Notes under the pieces: generated by a model
Database searches by the model: none
Seen by the model: the letters and a program-made list of their open reading frames with translations, nothing else
What the model was told of the DNA's origin: nothing
Shown here: positions 1 through 8,328 of the stretch, piece by piece
Layout of the letters: the number at the start of each line of letters is the position of its first letter
Numbering within the stretch: the first letter of the stretch is position 1
Virus record (IMG/VR): IMGVR_UViG_3300023170_000009
Location: 62,001 to 126,000 of that record
Reading direction: 5' to 3' (one strand)
DNA length: 64,000 nt
Origin: a virus
Position numbers and translations under genes: made by a program

Positions 1-42
1 AATTCCTGCTTCTACATTTACATTGACATTAGATTCGTTCAT
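1..42 (-). CDS. Start of an unidentified gene, cut by the left window edge
   Basis: An ATG at 42 opens a frame that stays open to the edge (14 codons visible, beginning MNESNVNV). It overlaps the end of the preceding gene by 14 bases, like other junctions in this operon. The ribosome site is weak (an AGG about 15 bases upstream). Too little is visible to name a product; it could also be a chance frame. Confidence 0.45.
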   Translation of the reverse strand, partial: MNESNVNVNVEAGI

Positions 43-400
43 AGTATCTAGTTACCGCCTTAATTTTTTCAATTTGTTTATCTATAACAGCCGTTCTATT
101 GGGCCAGTGGATATATTCCTTTTCAGGATTCTTTTGTAGATTATATAGTAACGGTAATATCAAATCCTCAACCTGCTTTAATTTAGAAGACACATCTCCT
201 TCTAATAAAGTTCTGTGCTCGTTAATCATATCAGAATTGTCTGAGGATAAAACAAGACCTTCTAGTCTTTCTAATTTATCTAAAATAATTTGTAATTGGC
301 TGTCATCAATATTAGCTGTAACAGGTCCTGTAGGTTCCGTTATTGTTGTTGGAATATCATCTACAGCTGTAAAGCCAAAGTCAAACATATCATCTGCCAT
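29..400 (-). CDS. Conserved T4-like phage hypothetical protein
   Basis: A 123-residue acidic protein starting MADDMFDFGFTAVDD, with a helical middle and a C-terminal segment YIHWPNRTAVIDKQIEKI. From memory, both ends look like a conserved protein of marine T4-like phages with no assigned function. It follows def with one base between stop and start and is probably cotranscribed with gp46/gp47, grx and def. No membrane segment, signal peptide or metal motif is visible. The gene is certain; the function is unknown. Confidence 0.8.
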   Translation of the reverse strand: MADDMFDFGFTAVDDIPTTITEPTGPVTANIDDSQLQIILDKLERLEGLVLSSDNSDMINEHRTLLEGDVSSKLKQVEDLILPLLYNLQKNPEKEYIHWPNRTAVIDKQIEKIKAVTRYYERI

Positions 401-401
401 C

Positions 402-941
402 TTAGACTCCTTTTATATTATTTATGTTCCTTTTGAAACGCTTAATTTTTTTGTCTAAGGCTTTTAATGCTCTGTCAAGTTTAAATTTAGATACTCGCAT
501 TGTAAAATTTTTACCTAACATGTGATCGTATTCGTGTAAGGCAATTCTTCCTGCAAGTGATTTGAATGTTTCAAAGACTTCTTTACCTTCAGTGTCTGTA
601 TATCTAAAGGTTGCTTCAGTTGGCCTGTTTACATGTAACCACAATCCAGGAAAGGACAAACACCCCTCTTTTTCTATAGATGTTTCATCACTTACAGATA
701 CTAGCAAAGGATTAAATAGAATACGATTAAAGCCTTCCGCTTGAGGAATATTAATAGTAAAGACTGCCATATCTAATCCTACTTGGTTAGCTGAGAGTCC
801 TGCACCATTGAGCTCTTGTGTTCTCTCTAAAAGAACCTTTGCTACTTCTTTAGCATCGTGTTCCTCATAATTGAAAGGACTAGGAGTCTTTCTTAATAGC
901 TCATGTCCAAAAGGCAGTAATTGTAATTCTTCTTTATTCAT
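402..941 (-). CDS. def: Peptide deformylase
   Basis: A 179-residue metalloenzyme that removes the formyl group from the N-terminal methionine of new proteins. All three deformylase motifs are present: GLSANQVGL (48-56), EGCLS (92-96) with the metal-ligand Cys, and HEYDH (136-140) with the two His ligands and catalytic Glu. The length is normal for the family. Phage deformylases are well known in marine T4-like phages, where they are thought to support rapid protein maturation during infection. The start overlaps the end of the glutaredoxin gene by 8 bases, so the two are translationally linked. Confidence 0.96.
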   Translation of the reverse strand: MNKEELQLLPFGHELLRKTPSPFNYEEHDAKEVAKVLLERTQELNGAGLSANQVGLDMAVFTINIPQAEGFNRILFNPLLVSVSDETSIEKEGCLSFPGLWLHVNRPTEATFRYTDTEGKEVFETFKSLAGRIALHEYDHMLGKNFTMRVSKFKLDRALKALDKKIKRFKRNINNIKGV

Positions 942-1164
942 CTAAAAATTCTCTAAACTCTTTATAGCCTCCGATATGCTTTTCATCTTCTCCAACACAG
1001 ATTTGCGGAAAGGTTCTAGCATCTGGAAACTTTTCAGAGAACTCTTCCATTGTATAGTCAGCATCTAATAAAAGATACTCTGTGTCAAACCCTTTCATGT
1101 TGCTTGTCATCTTTGCCTGATCACAAAATGTGCAACGCAATTTACCATAAATTTTAACTTTCAT
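934..1164 (-). CDS. grx: Glutaredoxin
   Basis: A 76-residue thioredoxin-fold protein with the dithiol active site CTFC at 11-14, the cis-proline region TFPQICV (about 52-58) and the GG motif (65-66). These are the three glutathione-binding elements of glutaredoxins. It probably donates electrons to ribonucleotide reductase or other thiol enzymes in the infected cell, as T4 NrdC does. It lies between gp46 and def in one minus-strand operon; an AAGG about 7 bases before the ATG serves as ribosome site. Confidence 0.93.
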   Translation of the reverse strand: MKVKIYGKLRCTFCDQAKMTSNMKGFDTEYLLLDADYTMEEFSEKFPDARTFPQICVGEDEKHIGGYKEFREFLDE

Positions 1165-1172
1165 ATAATACC

Positions 1173-2843
1173 TTATACCATAACAGAATAATTTTGTTTT
1201 TTCTCAAATCTAATTACACTTCTAAACTTGTCAAACAACTGATCACCTTTATGACTTATGACAAAGACATGTGTGTCTTCGCCTATTGTATTTAATAACT
1301 GCATGACATAATCTGTTCCATTTATATCTAGAGAGCTATCAAAAACCTCATCCAATAAAAGTAGATTCGTACTAGCACTATTTTTCATCTTTGCTATTGT
1401 TCGCCAAGTAAATACAAGTGCTAAGTCAATACGTTGTTTTTCACCTTCACTAAATGAAGCGTAACTAAATTTATCTCGATGTCTGGACTTAATAGTTTCT
1501 TTAAATGTTTCATCTAAATCAAACTGTACGAAAAAGTCCATTGCTGCTAAGTATTTATTAACTAATTTATTAATAACAGGTAAATATTGTCTAATAATCT
1601 TAGTTTTAATACCAGAATCCTTTAACAAAGAACTTGCTATATCGTGATAATGTTTATCTTCATTCAAAGAACTTTTTTCATTTGACTTTCCTACAACATT
1701 TTTAGCAAGTTCTTTTAACTTCTTTTTCTCGTCATCAATGTCTGCAACCTGAGTGGTTACTTCATTCTTTTCAATAGTCAGACGCTGTATTGTTCTTTGG
1801 TCTGCAATAATAGAGTTTTGTGTATCTTGTATCTTACTTTCAATATCACACCACTCCTCATACAATTTATCAAGTTCCTCTAACTTAACATCTAAATCTG
1901 TTAGAGCATTTTCAAATTCTTCTACAGACTTTATTTTTTCATCTGTAATTTTTTGCCTGTGTTCATGTGGAATACCTTGTTTACAAGTAGGACACTCCTC
2001 ATTATCAGAATAGAAATTTAATTCTGTTTTTGCTTCTGAGAGTTTTCTTGTAATTTGTTTTCTGTATTCATTAAACTTTGAGGCTCTTTTTGTAACATCA
2101 CCCAATGAAGTCTTCTGCTCTGTGAGATTTTCAACCTGTTCTGTAAGTGCATTAATTGTCTCTTGCGTTGCATCTATATCCTCTTGTATTTTGCTAACAC
2201 GATTCTTTTTATTTGTCTCTAAAGTATCTATATATTTCTTCTGTAGTGTTGCCTTCTCTTTAGCAATCTCAATCTCACCTTCTAGAAAACGTAGCTTCTC
2301 TTTTAAGCTATCCATTTTTTGTTTCAACACTTTATTCATTGTTGTAAAAATTTGGATATCTAATATATCCTCAATAATTTCTCTTCTAGCACCTAAATGT
2401 AATTGCATAAAAGGTGTGAACGAAGCACTACCCAAGACACTTATCTGTGTAAAAGATTTGTAATTTAGTTTTAAGATGCCTTCTTCTAGATACTTTTGAT
2501 AGTCCCTAACGTTGGCGTCCTGATTTACTCTTTCACCATTAACTTCTATTTCAAAAATACTGGGAGATGCTCCTCGCCTAACTAGGTATTTGTTCTTGCC
2601 TATCTCAAACTCAACTTCCACCATAAGTTTTTTCTTATTAATAGAATTGATGAGCTGTGGTTTGGATATATTTCTAAAGGGCTTGTTAAACAATGCGTAA
2701 GTTAGAGCATCTAGAAGTGTAGACTTACCACTTCCGTTGTCACCCACAATTAATGTATTAGGACTTCTATCTAAAAGGATTTCTGTAAAAGAATTTCCTG
2801 TAGATAGAAAGTTTTTCCAGCGTACCTTCTTAAAATAAATCAC
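1173..2843 (-). CDS. gp46: gp46 recombination endonuclease subunit (Rad50/SbcC-type ATPase)
   Basis: A 556-residue SMC-like ATPase that with gp47 resects DNA ends for recombination-dependent replication and host DNA degradation. Walker A GDNGSGKST is at 34-42, two coiled-coil arms flank a zinc hook CPTC at 284-287, the ABC signature FSEGEKQR lies near 470, and Walker B LLLLDE near 500. The arms are short compared with cellular Rad50 but normal for T4 gp46 (560 residues). Translation starts at GTG; the GTGA overlap with the gp47 stop couples the two genes. No unusual feature. Confidence 0.97.
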   Translation of the reverse strand: MIYFKKVRWKNFLSTGNSFTEILLDRSPNTLIVGDNGSGKSTLLDALTYALFNKPFRNISKPQLINSINKKKLMVEVEFEIGKNKYLVRRGASPSIFEIEVNGERVNQDANVRDYQKYLEEGILKLNYKSFTQISVLGSASFTPFMQLHLGARREIIEDILDIQIFTTMNKVLKQKMDSLKEKLRFLEGEIEIAKEKATLQKKYIDTLETNKKNRVSKIQEDIDATQETINALTEQVENLTEQKTSLGDVTKRASKFNEYRKQITRKLSEAKTELNFYSDNEECPTCKQGIPHEHRQKITDEKIKSVEEFENALTDLDVKLEELDKLYEEWCDIESKIQDTQNSIIADQRTIQRLTIEKNEVTTQVADIDDEKKKLKELAKNVVGKSNEKSSLNEDKHYHDIASSLLKDSGIKTKIIRQYLPVINKLVNKYLAAMDFFVQFDLDETFKETIKSRHRDKFSYASFSEGEKQRIDLALVFTWRTIAKMKNSASTNLLLLDEVFDSSLDINGTDYVMQLLNTIGEDTHVFVISHKGDQLFDKFRSVIRFEKKQNYSVMV

Positions 2844-3895
2844 TCGAAATCTTGTGCCTCAATGTATAAAGTCTGTAAAAGATTTTTTAATCTTTCTTTG
2901 TCTGCATCTGTTGACACCGTATCTACATATTCTTTTAGCAATGTCATCGTGTCTTCTAAGTTGATATCTTCGCCTATAGCCTCGTCCTCAAACTCAGAAA
3001 AGTCTTCAATAATTTTTAACTCTATTGGATTTTGTTGATATAGATTATCTATAAAAGAATCAAATTTAGCAAAGTCTGTTTTCTTAGTAACAATTACCTT
3101 TAAACAGCTGCCACTAAAAACATTATAATCACAACTGTCAGAAACGCAAGAGTCTCCACTATCGTCATAGTATAATTTATGGAACATCCTAAACGGGTTA
3201 TTAACATATTCAAGCTCTGCTTTATGCGTGTCAAATATGGCAAATCCTCTTGGGTCTTCGTAGTCCGACCACGTGATCTCGTAAGGGTTGCCCATGTATG
3301 TGATATTACCTCTGCTATGCCTATGATGAAAATGCCCACTAACCACAAGCTCAAAATTATGAAAGCTAGAAGGGTCCATACCATGAGGATTAGGCATGCC
3401 AGGAAGCATGTCATAACCTGCGAACTCAAAATGCCCGAAGCAAGTCCTCGCGCGCGTGTTTTTAATCTGTTCCATTGATTGTTCATAGTTTTCCCCGCAT
3501 ATCCAAGGCATCATTAAAACTAGATGCCCATCTAAGTCAACTACCTCAGGTTCCTGGTGTATGATTATGTTATCATACTCTTGTAATAACAAGTTAGGAG
3601 AGTTGACATCGTTTGTGTTTTTATAATAAGTGTCGTGATTGCCAGGAATCATATGAATATCAATACCTAAGTCCCTGGCTTTGTCAAAGAAATATTCCTT
3701 ACAAGACTTTAGTGTATTGTAATTTATATATTTTCGTCTGTCGAACGTGTCTCCCAGATCGAAAATAGTTTTAATGCCATGTTCTTCTAAATAGGGGAAA
3801 AAAGTTTTTTCATAAAACTTTCTAAAGTAGGCATCAAACTGTATATTATCGCTTCTTGCACCAAAGTGCAAGTCCGTAATTAGAGCAACCTTCAT
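2840..3895 (-). CDS. gp47: gp47 recombination endonuclease subunit (Mre11/SbcD-type nuclease)
   Basis: A 351-residue calcineurin-like phosphoesterase, the nuclease partner of gp46. Metal-binding motifs are in order: DLHFG (8-12), GDTFD (48-52), GNHD (85-88) and GHFHHR (near 187). It forms the gp46/gp47 complex that generates 3' single strands for strand exchange by UvsX. Length matches T4 gp47 (339). It overlaps gp46 by 4 bases and abuts the QueD-like gene by one, all on one minus-strand transcript. Confidence 0.97.
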   Translation of the reverse strand: MKVALITDLHFGARSDNIQFDAYFRKFYEKTFFPYLEEHGIKTIFDLGDTFDRRKYINYNTLKSCKEYFFDKARDLGIDIHMIPGNHDTYYKNTNDVNSPNLLLQEYDNIIIHQEPEVVDLDGHLVLMMPWICGENYEQSMEQIKNTRARTCFGHFEFAGYDMLPGMPNPHGMDPSSFHNFELVVSGHFHHRHSRGNITYMGNPYEITWSDYEDPRGFAIFDTHKAELEYVNNPFRMFHKLYYDDSGDSCVSDSCDYNVFSGSCLKVIVTKKTDFAKFDSFIDNLYQQNPIELKIIEDFSEFEDEAIGEDINLEDTMTLLKEYVDTVSTDADKERLKNLLQTLYIEAQDFE

Positions 3896-4350
3896 TAATC
3901 AATCTCATATATCGCCGAGTTGGCTCCGTGCTCACTAACTTCACAAGATACACAATAGCATCTACCATTAGTTATATCTTTTACTAACCCATCTGCATAC
4001 CAAAATGCTTGTTCTGCAAACTTTTCACACCCAACACCTGGTAAGACATTTACTACTGCAAGTCCTTTGTCTTGTAATGACATCAATTCTTTTATTTCTG
4101 GATCGTCTTTGTCTACAACAAGAGTATGATCAAAATTATTTTTTAGCCATTCCTTTAAAGGCTTTAACCCACCAAAGTCTACTGCCCAGTTCTTATCATC
4201 AAGTGCATGCGTTCCAAACTTAAATTTAAAAGATAGTGCGTAACCATGCAACAAAGAACAATGACTGTGTGTAGCATTGGGTTGTCTGAAGACACAGGAA
4301 AGTCCTTCATTGTGTCCGTATGTTTTTGTTGACAAATGTCTATGTTGCAT
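3895..4350 (-). CDS. queD: Divergent QueD/6-pyruvoyl-tetrahydropterin synthase-like protein (copy 1)
   Basis: A 151-residue T-fold protein. QueD converts 7,8-dihydroneopterin triphosphate, made by FolE, to 6-carboxytetrahydropterin, the substrate of QueE. The catalytic core HSHCSLLHGY spans 28-37: Cys31 matches the QueD nucleophile and His35 a zinc ligand, but the usual LHGH is LHGY, and the upstream AAHRL ligand motif reads SCVFRQ. The DH pair (74-75) and a PTAEN-like stretch GCEKFAEQ (108-115) are kept. The ATG follows GGAGCAATAA. It sits between a glycosyltransferase and gp47. The altered ligands mean activity is an inference; the fold assignment is fairly sure. Confidence 0.78.
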   Translation of the reverse strand: MQHRHLSTKTYGHNEGLSCVFRQPNATHSHCSLLHGYALSFKFKFGTHALDDKNWAVDFGGLKPLKEWLKNNFDHTLVVDKDDPEIKELMSLQDKGLAVVNVLPGVGCEKFAEQAFWYADGLVKDITNGRCYCVSCEVSEHGANSAIYEID

Positions 4351-5425
4351 TTATTGCTCCTAAATTTTTATATATGTTGTTTGCTGAGAAATATTCCTCA
4401 GAAAGGTGTTGTTTAGTAGTTTCAATTGCCGTTTGTACTTCTTCACTATCAAAGTTTTCAATCAACCATTGTAACTTTTCCTTCATAGGAGTTTTATATT
4501 CTACTAAAAAGTTTTTAGCATTCGTTGTCCATTCTGAAGGATATTTAAAAATATCTGGATACATTTCAGTATAACTTAGTCTATCGGGAACCAAAGGTAT
4601 TCCACCTGCGTGCAATATTTCATAACAGCTTATACCCAATGTTTCCTGTAAGTTTGCTGAGAAAACAACCTTGGACCTTGCCAACAATTTGTGATAAGCA
4701 TCCTTAGTTAAGTTTTTATCTTGGCATGTAATAAATTCATATTCACTTTCCCAAGACAGTGCATTAAAAATATCTACTTGCTTTTCGGGTGCTAACCTGT
4801 GAGGAAAAAGAACAATGTTTTCTTTTTGTTCTGCAGGCTGAATTTGCTCTGAGACATATTCCATAGGCCAACCAGCTCTAGTAACTTTACCACTCGGCAT
4901 GTATCTAATTCTACCCGTTCTTTCATCTACATCTAATAAGTTTTCAAAGAACATCCTAATGTGAAAGTCTGTAGCAAAGTAATTGAAATCGATTGCCTCA
5001 AATAAAGACTTTTCAAAGTTTCTTACCCAACGAGCATCGCCTATAAGTCTGCCTAAAAAGTCTGCGGGGTCATAACTACCAGCATGCCAAAGTGCATGTA
5101 TTTTAATTGGAACATTCAACAGTTCCGACATATATTTTAGATTAATAATACCTGGATGCCAAGCATCAGCAAAAACAAAATGATCGCCAGGATTAATTTC
5201 GTTGTTAGAGAATAATTTAGAAAACTTTTCTACCTGTACAGATTTATATACATTAGTTCCAGAAAAGTTTAAGAATGCACCAGGTGTTGTACATGCCGCA
5301 ATGTGTTCAGGACCATCAATTACTGTAACTTCAAGTCCCTGTTCTTTTATCATTTTAGGAAAGTGTTCTTTCCACTGAGAAGTATATCTACTCTCTACAC
5401 TTTCTAAATCAATTAAATAAATCAT
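4340..5425 (-). CDS. GT-B fold glycosyltransferase (GT4-like)
   Basis: A 361-residue protein. The C-terminal half has the signatures of retaining GT-B enzymes: a nucleotide-sugar site LFPHRLAPEKQ (about 207-217) and the E-x7-E region ETLGISCYEILHAGG (about 262-276). The N-terminal acceptor domain is poorly conserved and no signal or membrane segment is present. It is embedded between the two QueD-like genes, overlapping both by 11-17 bases, which makes phage DNA (as for T4 alpha/beta-glucosyltransferases) a plausible acceptor; a surface glycan or a protein is equally possible. Family is clear, substrate is inference. Confidence 0.82.
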   Translation of the reverse strand: MIYLIDLESVESRYTSQWKEHFPKMIKEQGLEVTVIDGPEHIAACTTPGAFLNFSGTNVYKSVQVEKFSKLFSNNEINPGDHFVFADAWHPGIINLKYMSELLNVPIKIHALWHAGSYDPADFLGRLIGDARWVRNFEKSLFEAIDFNYFATDFHIRMFFENLLDVDERTGRIRYMPSGKVTRAGWPMEYVSEQIQPAEQKENIVLFPHRLAPEKQVDIFNALSWESEYEFITCQDKNLTKDAYHKLLARSKVVFSANLQETLGISCYEILHAGGIPLVPDRLSYTEMYPDIFKYPSEWTTNAKNFLVEYKTPMKEKLQWLIENFDSEEVQTAIETTKQHLSEEYFSANNIYKNLGAINAT

Positions 5426-5771
5426 TTGTTACAATGCCGCCGTTCTCATTATCTTCGTAAACTTCTACTTTAATTCCACGCTTAGGGTAATTAATTTCAA
5501 TGTAGTCTAACAAGTCCTCTGCTAACATTTCACAAGACTTGTAATCAATATCCATAACACCTTCTTCAAATAAATTTTCGAGCTCACGTTTAAATAAAAT
5601 AAATTCAACATCACGGTCATCGTGATGTACTTCTAATGTTACATAGAAATGAAACATGTGGCGATGGGGGTATTGCAAAAACTCTACCCCTTTAAGTTTT
5701 TTTGCTGCTGGGTATTTGTGTATACCCTCTTTTTGAAAACTTACTTTAATATGTCTTTTAGCTACAGGCAT
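5409..5771 (-). CDS. QueD/PTPS-like T-fold protein lacking the catalytic Cys (copy 2)
   Basis: A 120-residue protein starting at an ATG with GGAG 7 bases upstream; the longer frame to 5810 would begin without a good ribosome site. The layout resembles PTPS/QueD: HKYPAAKKL (where family members have AAHRL), PHRHMFHFYVTLEV (for LHGHxF), SCEMLAEDLL (for PTAEN) and a C-terminal VEVYEDNENGG. The first zinc His is Lys and no Cys stands four residues before the H-x-H, so it is probably not a standard synthase. It may be a partner or variant of copy 1, whose residues deviate elsewhere. Assignment rests on pattern only. Confidence 0.6.
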   Translation of the reverse strand: MPVAKRHIKVSFQKEGIHKYPAAKKLKGVEFLQYPHRHMFHFYVTLEVHHDDRDVEFILFKRELENLFEEGVMDIDYKSCEMLAEDLLDYIEINYPKRGIKVEVYEDNENGGIVTNDLFN

Positions 5772-6303
5772 GAAACCACTCCGGTGTTTGTCTATTAGTC
5801 CACACAGCAAACCTAGTTTTGTACTTGTTATAATACTGACGATATGCCGTTACAACATCAGAATGTTTAACGTCGTCTGGCATAGCCTGTGGTACCTCAG
5901 TGCCAGGAATATTAGGAATATTCTCAGGCGGTGTGCTTAGTATATGCTCTAATTTAGTCTGTGTCAAGTGCGTTCTGCCATATCTGAATGTGTATTCTTT
6001 ACACAATTCTAACCAAGCATTATAGAGCTCGTTATAGTTTTCTACAGATTCTCGTACCCACTTTGCCGTTGGATGATTGATGTGCGATGCCTTATATAAA
6101 ATATCTTCTAGTTCAGCATCTTTCATACGCCAACGCTTAATGCGTCGATTGTTAGCAGTTTTGTCAATATACAACTCACCGTCTAATACACGATGTGCAG
6201 TACACATAAGTTGACAATACTCTGTAGGCATCTTAACAGCATGCTTGTCTAAATGATATCTAGCTGCATGCGTAAGATTGTTTGACAGTTTAAAATAATT
6301 CAT
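5758..6303 (-). CDS. Conserved phage hypothetical protein with DKHAVKM motif
   Basis: A 181-residue soluble protein. Visible conserved-looking blocks are DKHAVKMPTEYCQLMCTAHRVLDG (a His/Lys/Glu-rich helix, about 19-42), SHINHPTAKWVRES (about 73-86) and a C-terminal RQTPEWF. I recall this as a widespread phage family found in many dsDNA phages, sometimes loosely annotated as a pyrimidine-dimer glycosylase, but I cannot confirm an activity. It overlaps dsbA by 4 bases. The His/Glu pattern could bind metal; that is speculation. Confidence 0.75.
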   Translation of the reverse strand: MNYFKLSNNLTHAARYHLDKHAVKMPTEYCQLMCTAHRVLDGELYIDKTANNRRIKRWRMKDAELEDILYKASHINHPTAKWVRESVENYNELYNAWLELCKEYTFRYGRTHLTQTKLEHILSTPPENIPNIPGTEVPQAMPDDVKHSDVVTAYRQYYNKYKTRFAVWTNRQTPEWFHACS

Positions 6304-6530
6304 GACATTAAGTTATTAAATAGTTCCTCAAACTCTGAGTTCAAAGTAGTTTCTTCAGAAAAGTTTCCTTTGTGATATGCTCTAGCAATTCTACGTAAAA
6401 GTCTACGATCAATGCCTTCCTCATCGTGAATCTTTTTAATAATTTCTCTAACAAGTTCACGCTCTGATTCTGATCTAGTCATAGAGTTAGAGATTTCTAC
6501 GATAGCGTTTCTAATTTTTTGTGCATCCAT
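6300..6530 (-). CDS. dsbA: DsbA-like dsDNA-binding protein
   Basis: A 76-residue basic/acidic helical protein. The segment DEEGIDRRLLRRIARAYHKGNFSEE (about 36-60) resembles the C-terminal half of T4 DsbA, which has a GVDGKMFNRLLALYHKDN-like stretch and ends in acidic residues. T4 DsbA (89 residues) binds double-stranded DNA near late promoters and modestly affects late transcription. Location in an early/middle block next to gp55-linked genes fits. Assignment is from remembered motif similarity. Confidence 0.65.
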   Translation of the reverse strand: MDAQKIRNAIVEISNSMTRSESERELVREIIKKIHDEEGIDRRLLRRIARAYHKGNFSEETTLNSEFEELFNNLMS

Positions 6531-7792
6531 TATGTAAATAACTCCTCAAGTGATAGTGGTGCTTCTTCCCTAACAGGAGCAGATTTCATACTGCCACCTA
6601 GATAAGGATTGTTGTACCAATAGTTAAACGCATCCGGATCTTTAATATCATATAAATTTCTGTATGCGTGTTCTAGTTTTAACTTACGAGCAAATTTTAA
6701 CAGTTCGTCAGAATTTGTCAAGATCTTTTCTACGTGTTTGGTAAAATTGTGTATGCTCATTAGAATAAAAGCAGTTCTAATCTTTAACCATGTATTTAAA
6801 TCGCTGTTTTCTTCTAACCATGTTGTACTGTTGGTGTTCATAATTTTGTGAAAATCTTTAACAGAAACGCCTAAATCAATCACTTTATTGACGTCATCGT
6901 ACATTTCTAGGTAGTAATTTGAGAATTTTCTATTAAACTTAACTGTGGCCTCATTCATATAATAAAGGCCTGTTTCTACTGCTCTGGAGTGCGTTGTGCT
7001 ATCATATGATATAACAACGTCCTTATATAAACCGTTTTGTAAAAATATAATATAAGGAAGCAACCTACGTAAAGCACCCACACCTAGAATGTGAATGTGT
7101 AGTTTGCCGTTTTCATCTCTAATTGGAACTTGACTAGCAATAAATGCTCGCTGTATATCTTCTAAATTGCCTGTACCCAAGGCAGCAGCACCCATGGCGA
7201 TACCGCCTAGTTTGTTATGTTTCTCTTGTGGTACTTCTTCAAGAATGTAATTTGCCCACTCCATATAGGTATCATAACAATTACCTTGTAAAATTACAAA
7301 TGGTTTACATTTACTGTTAAACTTGTCAAAGATCTCAAATTGTCGTTTGATATTTTTTCCCGTATCTCTTGCACATTTCTCATGTGCCTCACGGTTGAAA
7401 AACCTCCCTTTAACATCATTCCTATCAGAACGATCACCAACCAATGTAACAGGTATCTCGTCAAAACACATTCCGACATCAGCCCATTGTGCCTGATTCT
7501 CATAGACTTTATCTTTTAATTCGGGTGTTATTGTTTTACCTTGAGTTACTACCTGCAAGCCACCGGAGTCTGCATGGATAGACTTAATGTTGTCTTTATA
7601 GACTTTGAATCTTTCACCAAAACTTGATTCTGTATAAGCATTATACAGCATTGAAAACTCATGGGAGTTATGATCTTGTACGGTTTGGGAAAGTAGTTCG
7701 TTTACAATTCCTACATTAATATCATCACCTGCAATCTTAGGATTGCTAAGTCTCATATAGGAAGTTCCGGATACTACATACTCTAATTTCAT
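6530..7792 (-). CDS. dpdA: tRNA-guanine transglycosylase-like protein, candidate DpdA (7-deazaguanine DNA transglycosylase)
   Basis: A 420-residue TIM-barrel protein of the TGT superfamily, whose members swap guanine for a 7-deazaguanine. TGT signatures are in order: ADSGGLQ (74-80) with the catalytic Asp75, CFDE (109-112), GGIAMG (196-201, the GGLAVG base-binding loop), LGVGAL (236-241) and SYDSTTHSR (262-270) with the nucleophile-position Asp264. The TGT C-terminal zinc site (CxCxxC) is absent, as I would expect of DNA-acting DpdA proteins. Queue genes folE, queE and two QueD-like genes lie in the same block, so the likely role is inserting a 7-deazaguanine into phage DNA. A tRNA substrate cannot be excluded. 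Confidence 0.8.
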   Translation of the reverse strand: MKLEYVVSGTSYMRLSNPKIAGDDINVGIVNELLSQTVQDHNSHEFSMLYNAYTESSFGERFKVYKDNIKSIHADSGGLQVVTQGKTITPELKDKVYENQAQWADVGMCFDEIPVTLVGDRSDRNDVKGRFFNREAHEKCARDTGKNIKRQFEIFDKFNSKCKPFVILQGNCYDTYMEWANYILEEVPQEKHNKLGGIAMGAAALGTGNLEDIQRAFIASQVPIRDENGKLHIHILGVGALRRLLPYIIFLQNGLYKDVVISYDSTTHSRAVETGLYYMNEATVKFNRKFSNYYLEMYDDVNKVIDLGVSVKDFHKIMNTNSTTWLEENSDLNTWLKIRTAFILMSIHNFTKHVEKILTNSDELLKFARKLKLEHAYRNLYDIKDPDAFNYWYNNPYLGGSMKSAPVREEAPLSLEELFT

Positions 7793-8328
7793 GATCTCAA
7801 TATATCTAATAATAATTTAGTTTCTGCAACGGCATCGTGCAGTGCGTTATGGTTAACACCTGTTTTTTCAAGACGGCGACCAAGAACATTTGCCATAGTC
7901 CTCAAGCAGTAAATGTCCCAGAACATCCACGGATATTTATTAGTTGGAGGACGTTGACTGTTCCAACCTGTGGCTGTATATGCTGACTCTAAAATAACAA
8001 CGTCAAAGTTAGCACCAAATCCCCAAATAGGAATAGACGTGTCGCCATAAAATAAAGCAAATTTATCCAAAGCCTCATCTAATGGCACAGGGTTTTCTTG
8101 CCACATCTTTCTGGCTTGAGGTGTCTGCTCTTTCCACCACTCTATTGTATGTGGGTCTACATGTAATCCATAGTCTTTGCAAGATCCTGGATCTACATTA
8201 ATAAAAAATTCTTCTGTAATTCCGTCTTGTATTGTAAATGCAACAGCACCGATGCTAACAATACATGCGTTAGGTTGTGTACTTAGCGTCTCTAAGTCTA
8301 CAACAATTTGTCTTTTAGAAACGTCCAC
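7789..8328 (-). CDS. 3'-5' exonuclease, DEDD family (DexA/RNase T-like)
   Basis: A 179-residue RNase H-fold exonuclease. Exo I is VDLETLS (10-16) with the D-x-E pair; Exo II lies in WGFGANFDVVILE (about 100-112, Asp108); the Exo III region is HNALHDAVAET (about 160-170) with the His and Asp of the DEDDh type. It resembles the family of T4 DexA and Rv2179c-like exoribonucleases (T4 DexA is 227 residues). Role may be host DNA or RNA turnover; the substrate is not decided by sequence. It overlaps both neighbours by 4-14 bases. Confidence 0.85.
   Translation of the reverse strand: MDVSKRQIVVDLETLSTQPNACIVSIGAVAFTIQDGITEEFFINVDPGSCKDYGLHVDPHTIEWWKEQTPQARKMWQENPVPLDEALDKFALFYGDTSIPIWGFGANFDVVILESAYTATGWNSQRPPTNKYPWMFWDIYCLRTMANVLGRRLEKTGVNHNALHDAVAETKLLLDILRS

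Noticed and set aside
3100-3486. Minus-strand frame of 128 codons with hydrophobic segments inside gp47
   Set aside because: It overlaps the conserved nuclease core of gp47 in another frame; hydrophobic composition is a frame-shift artefact.
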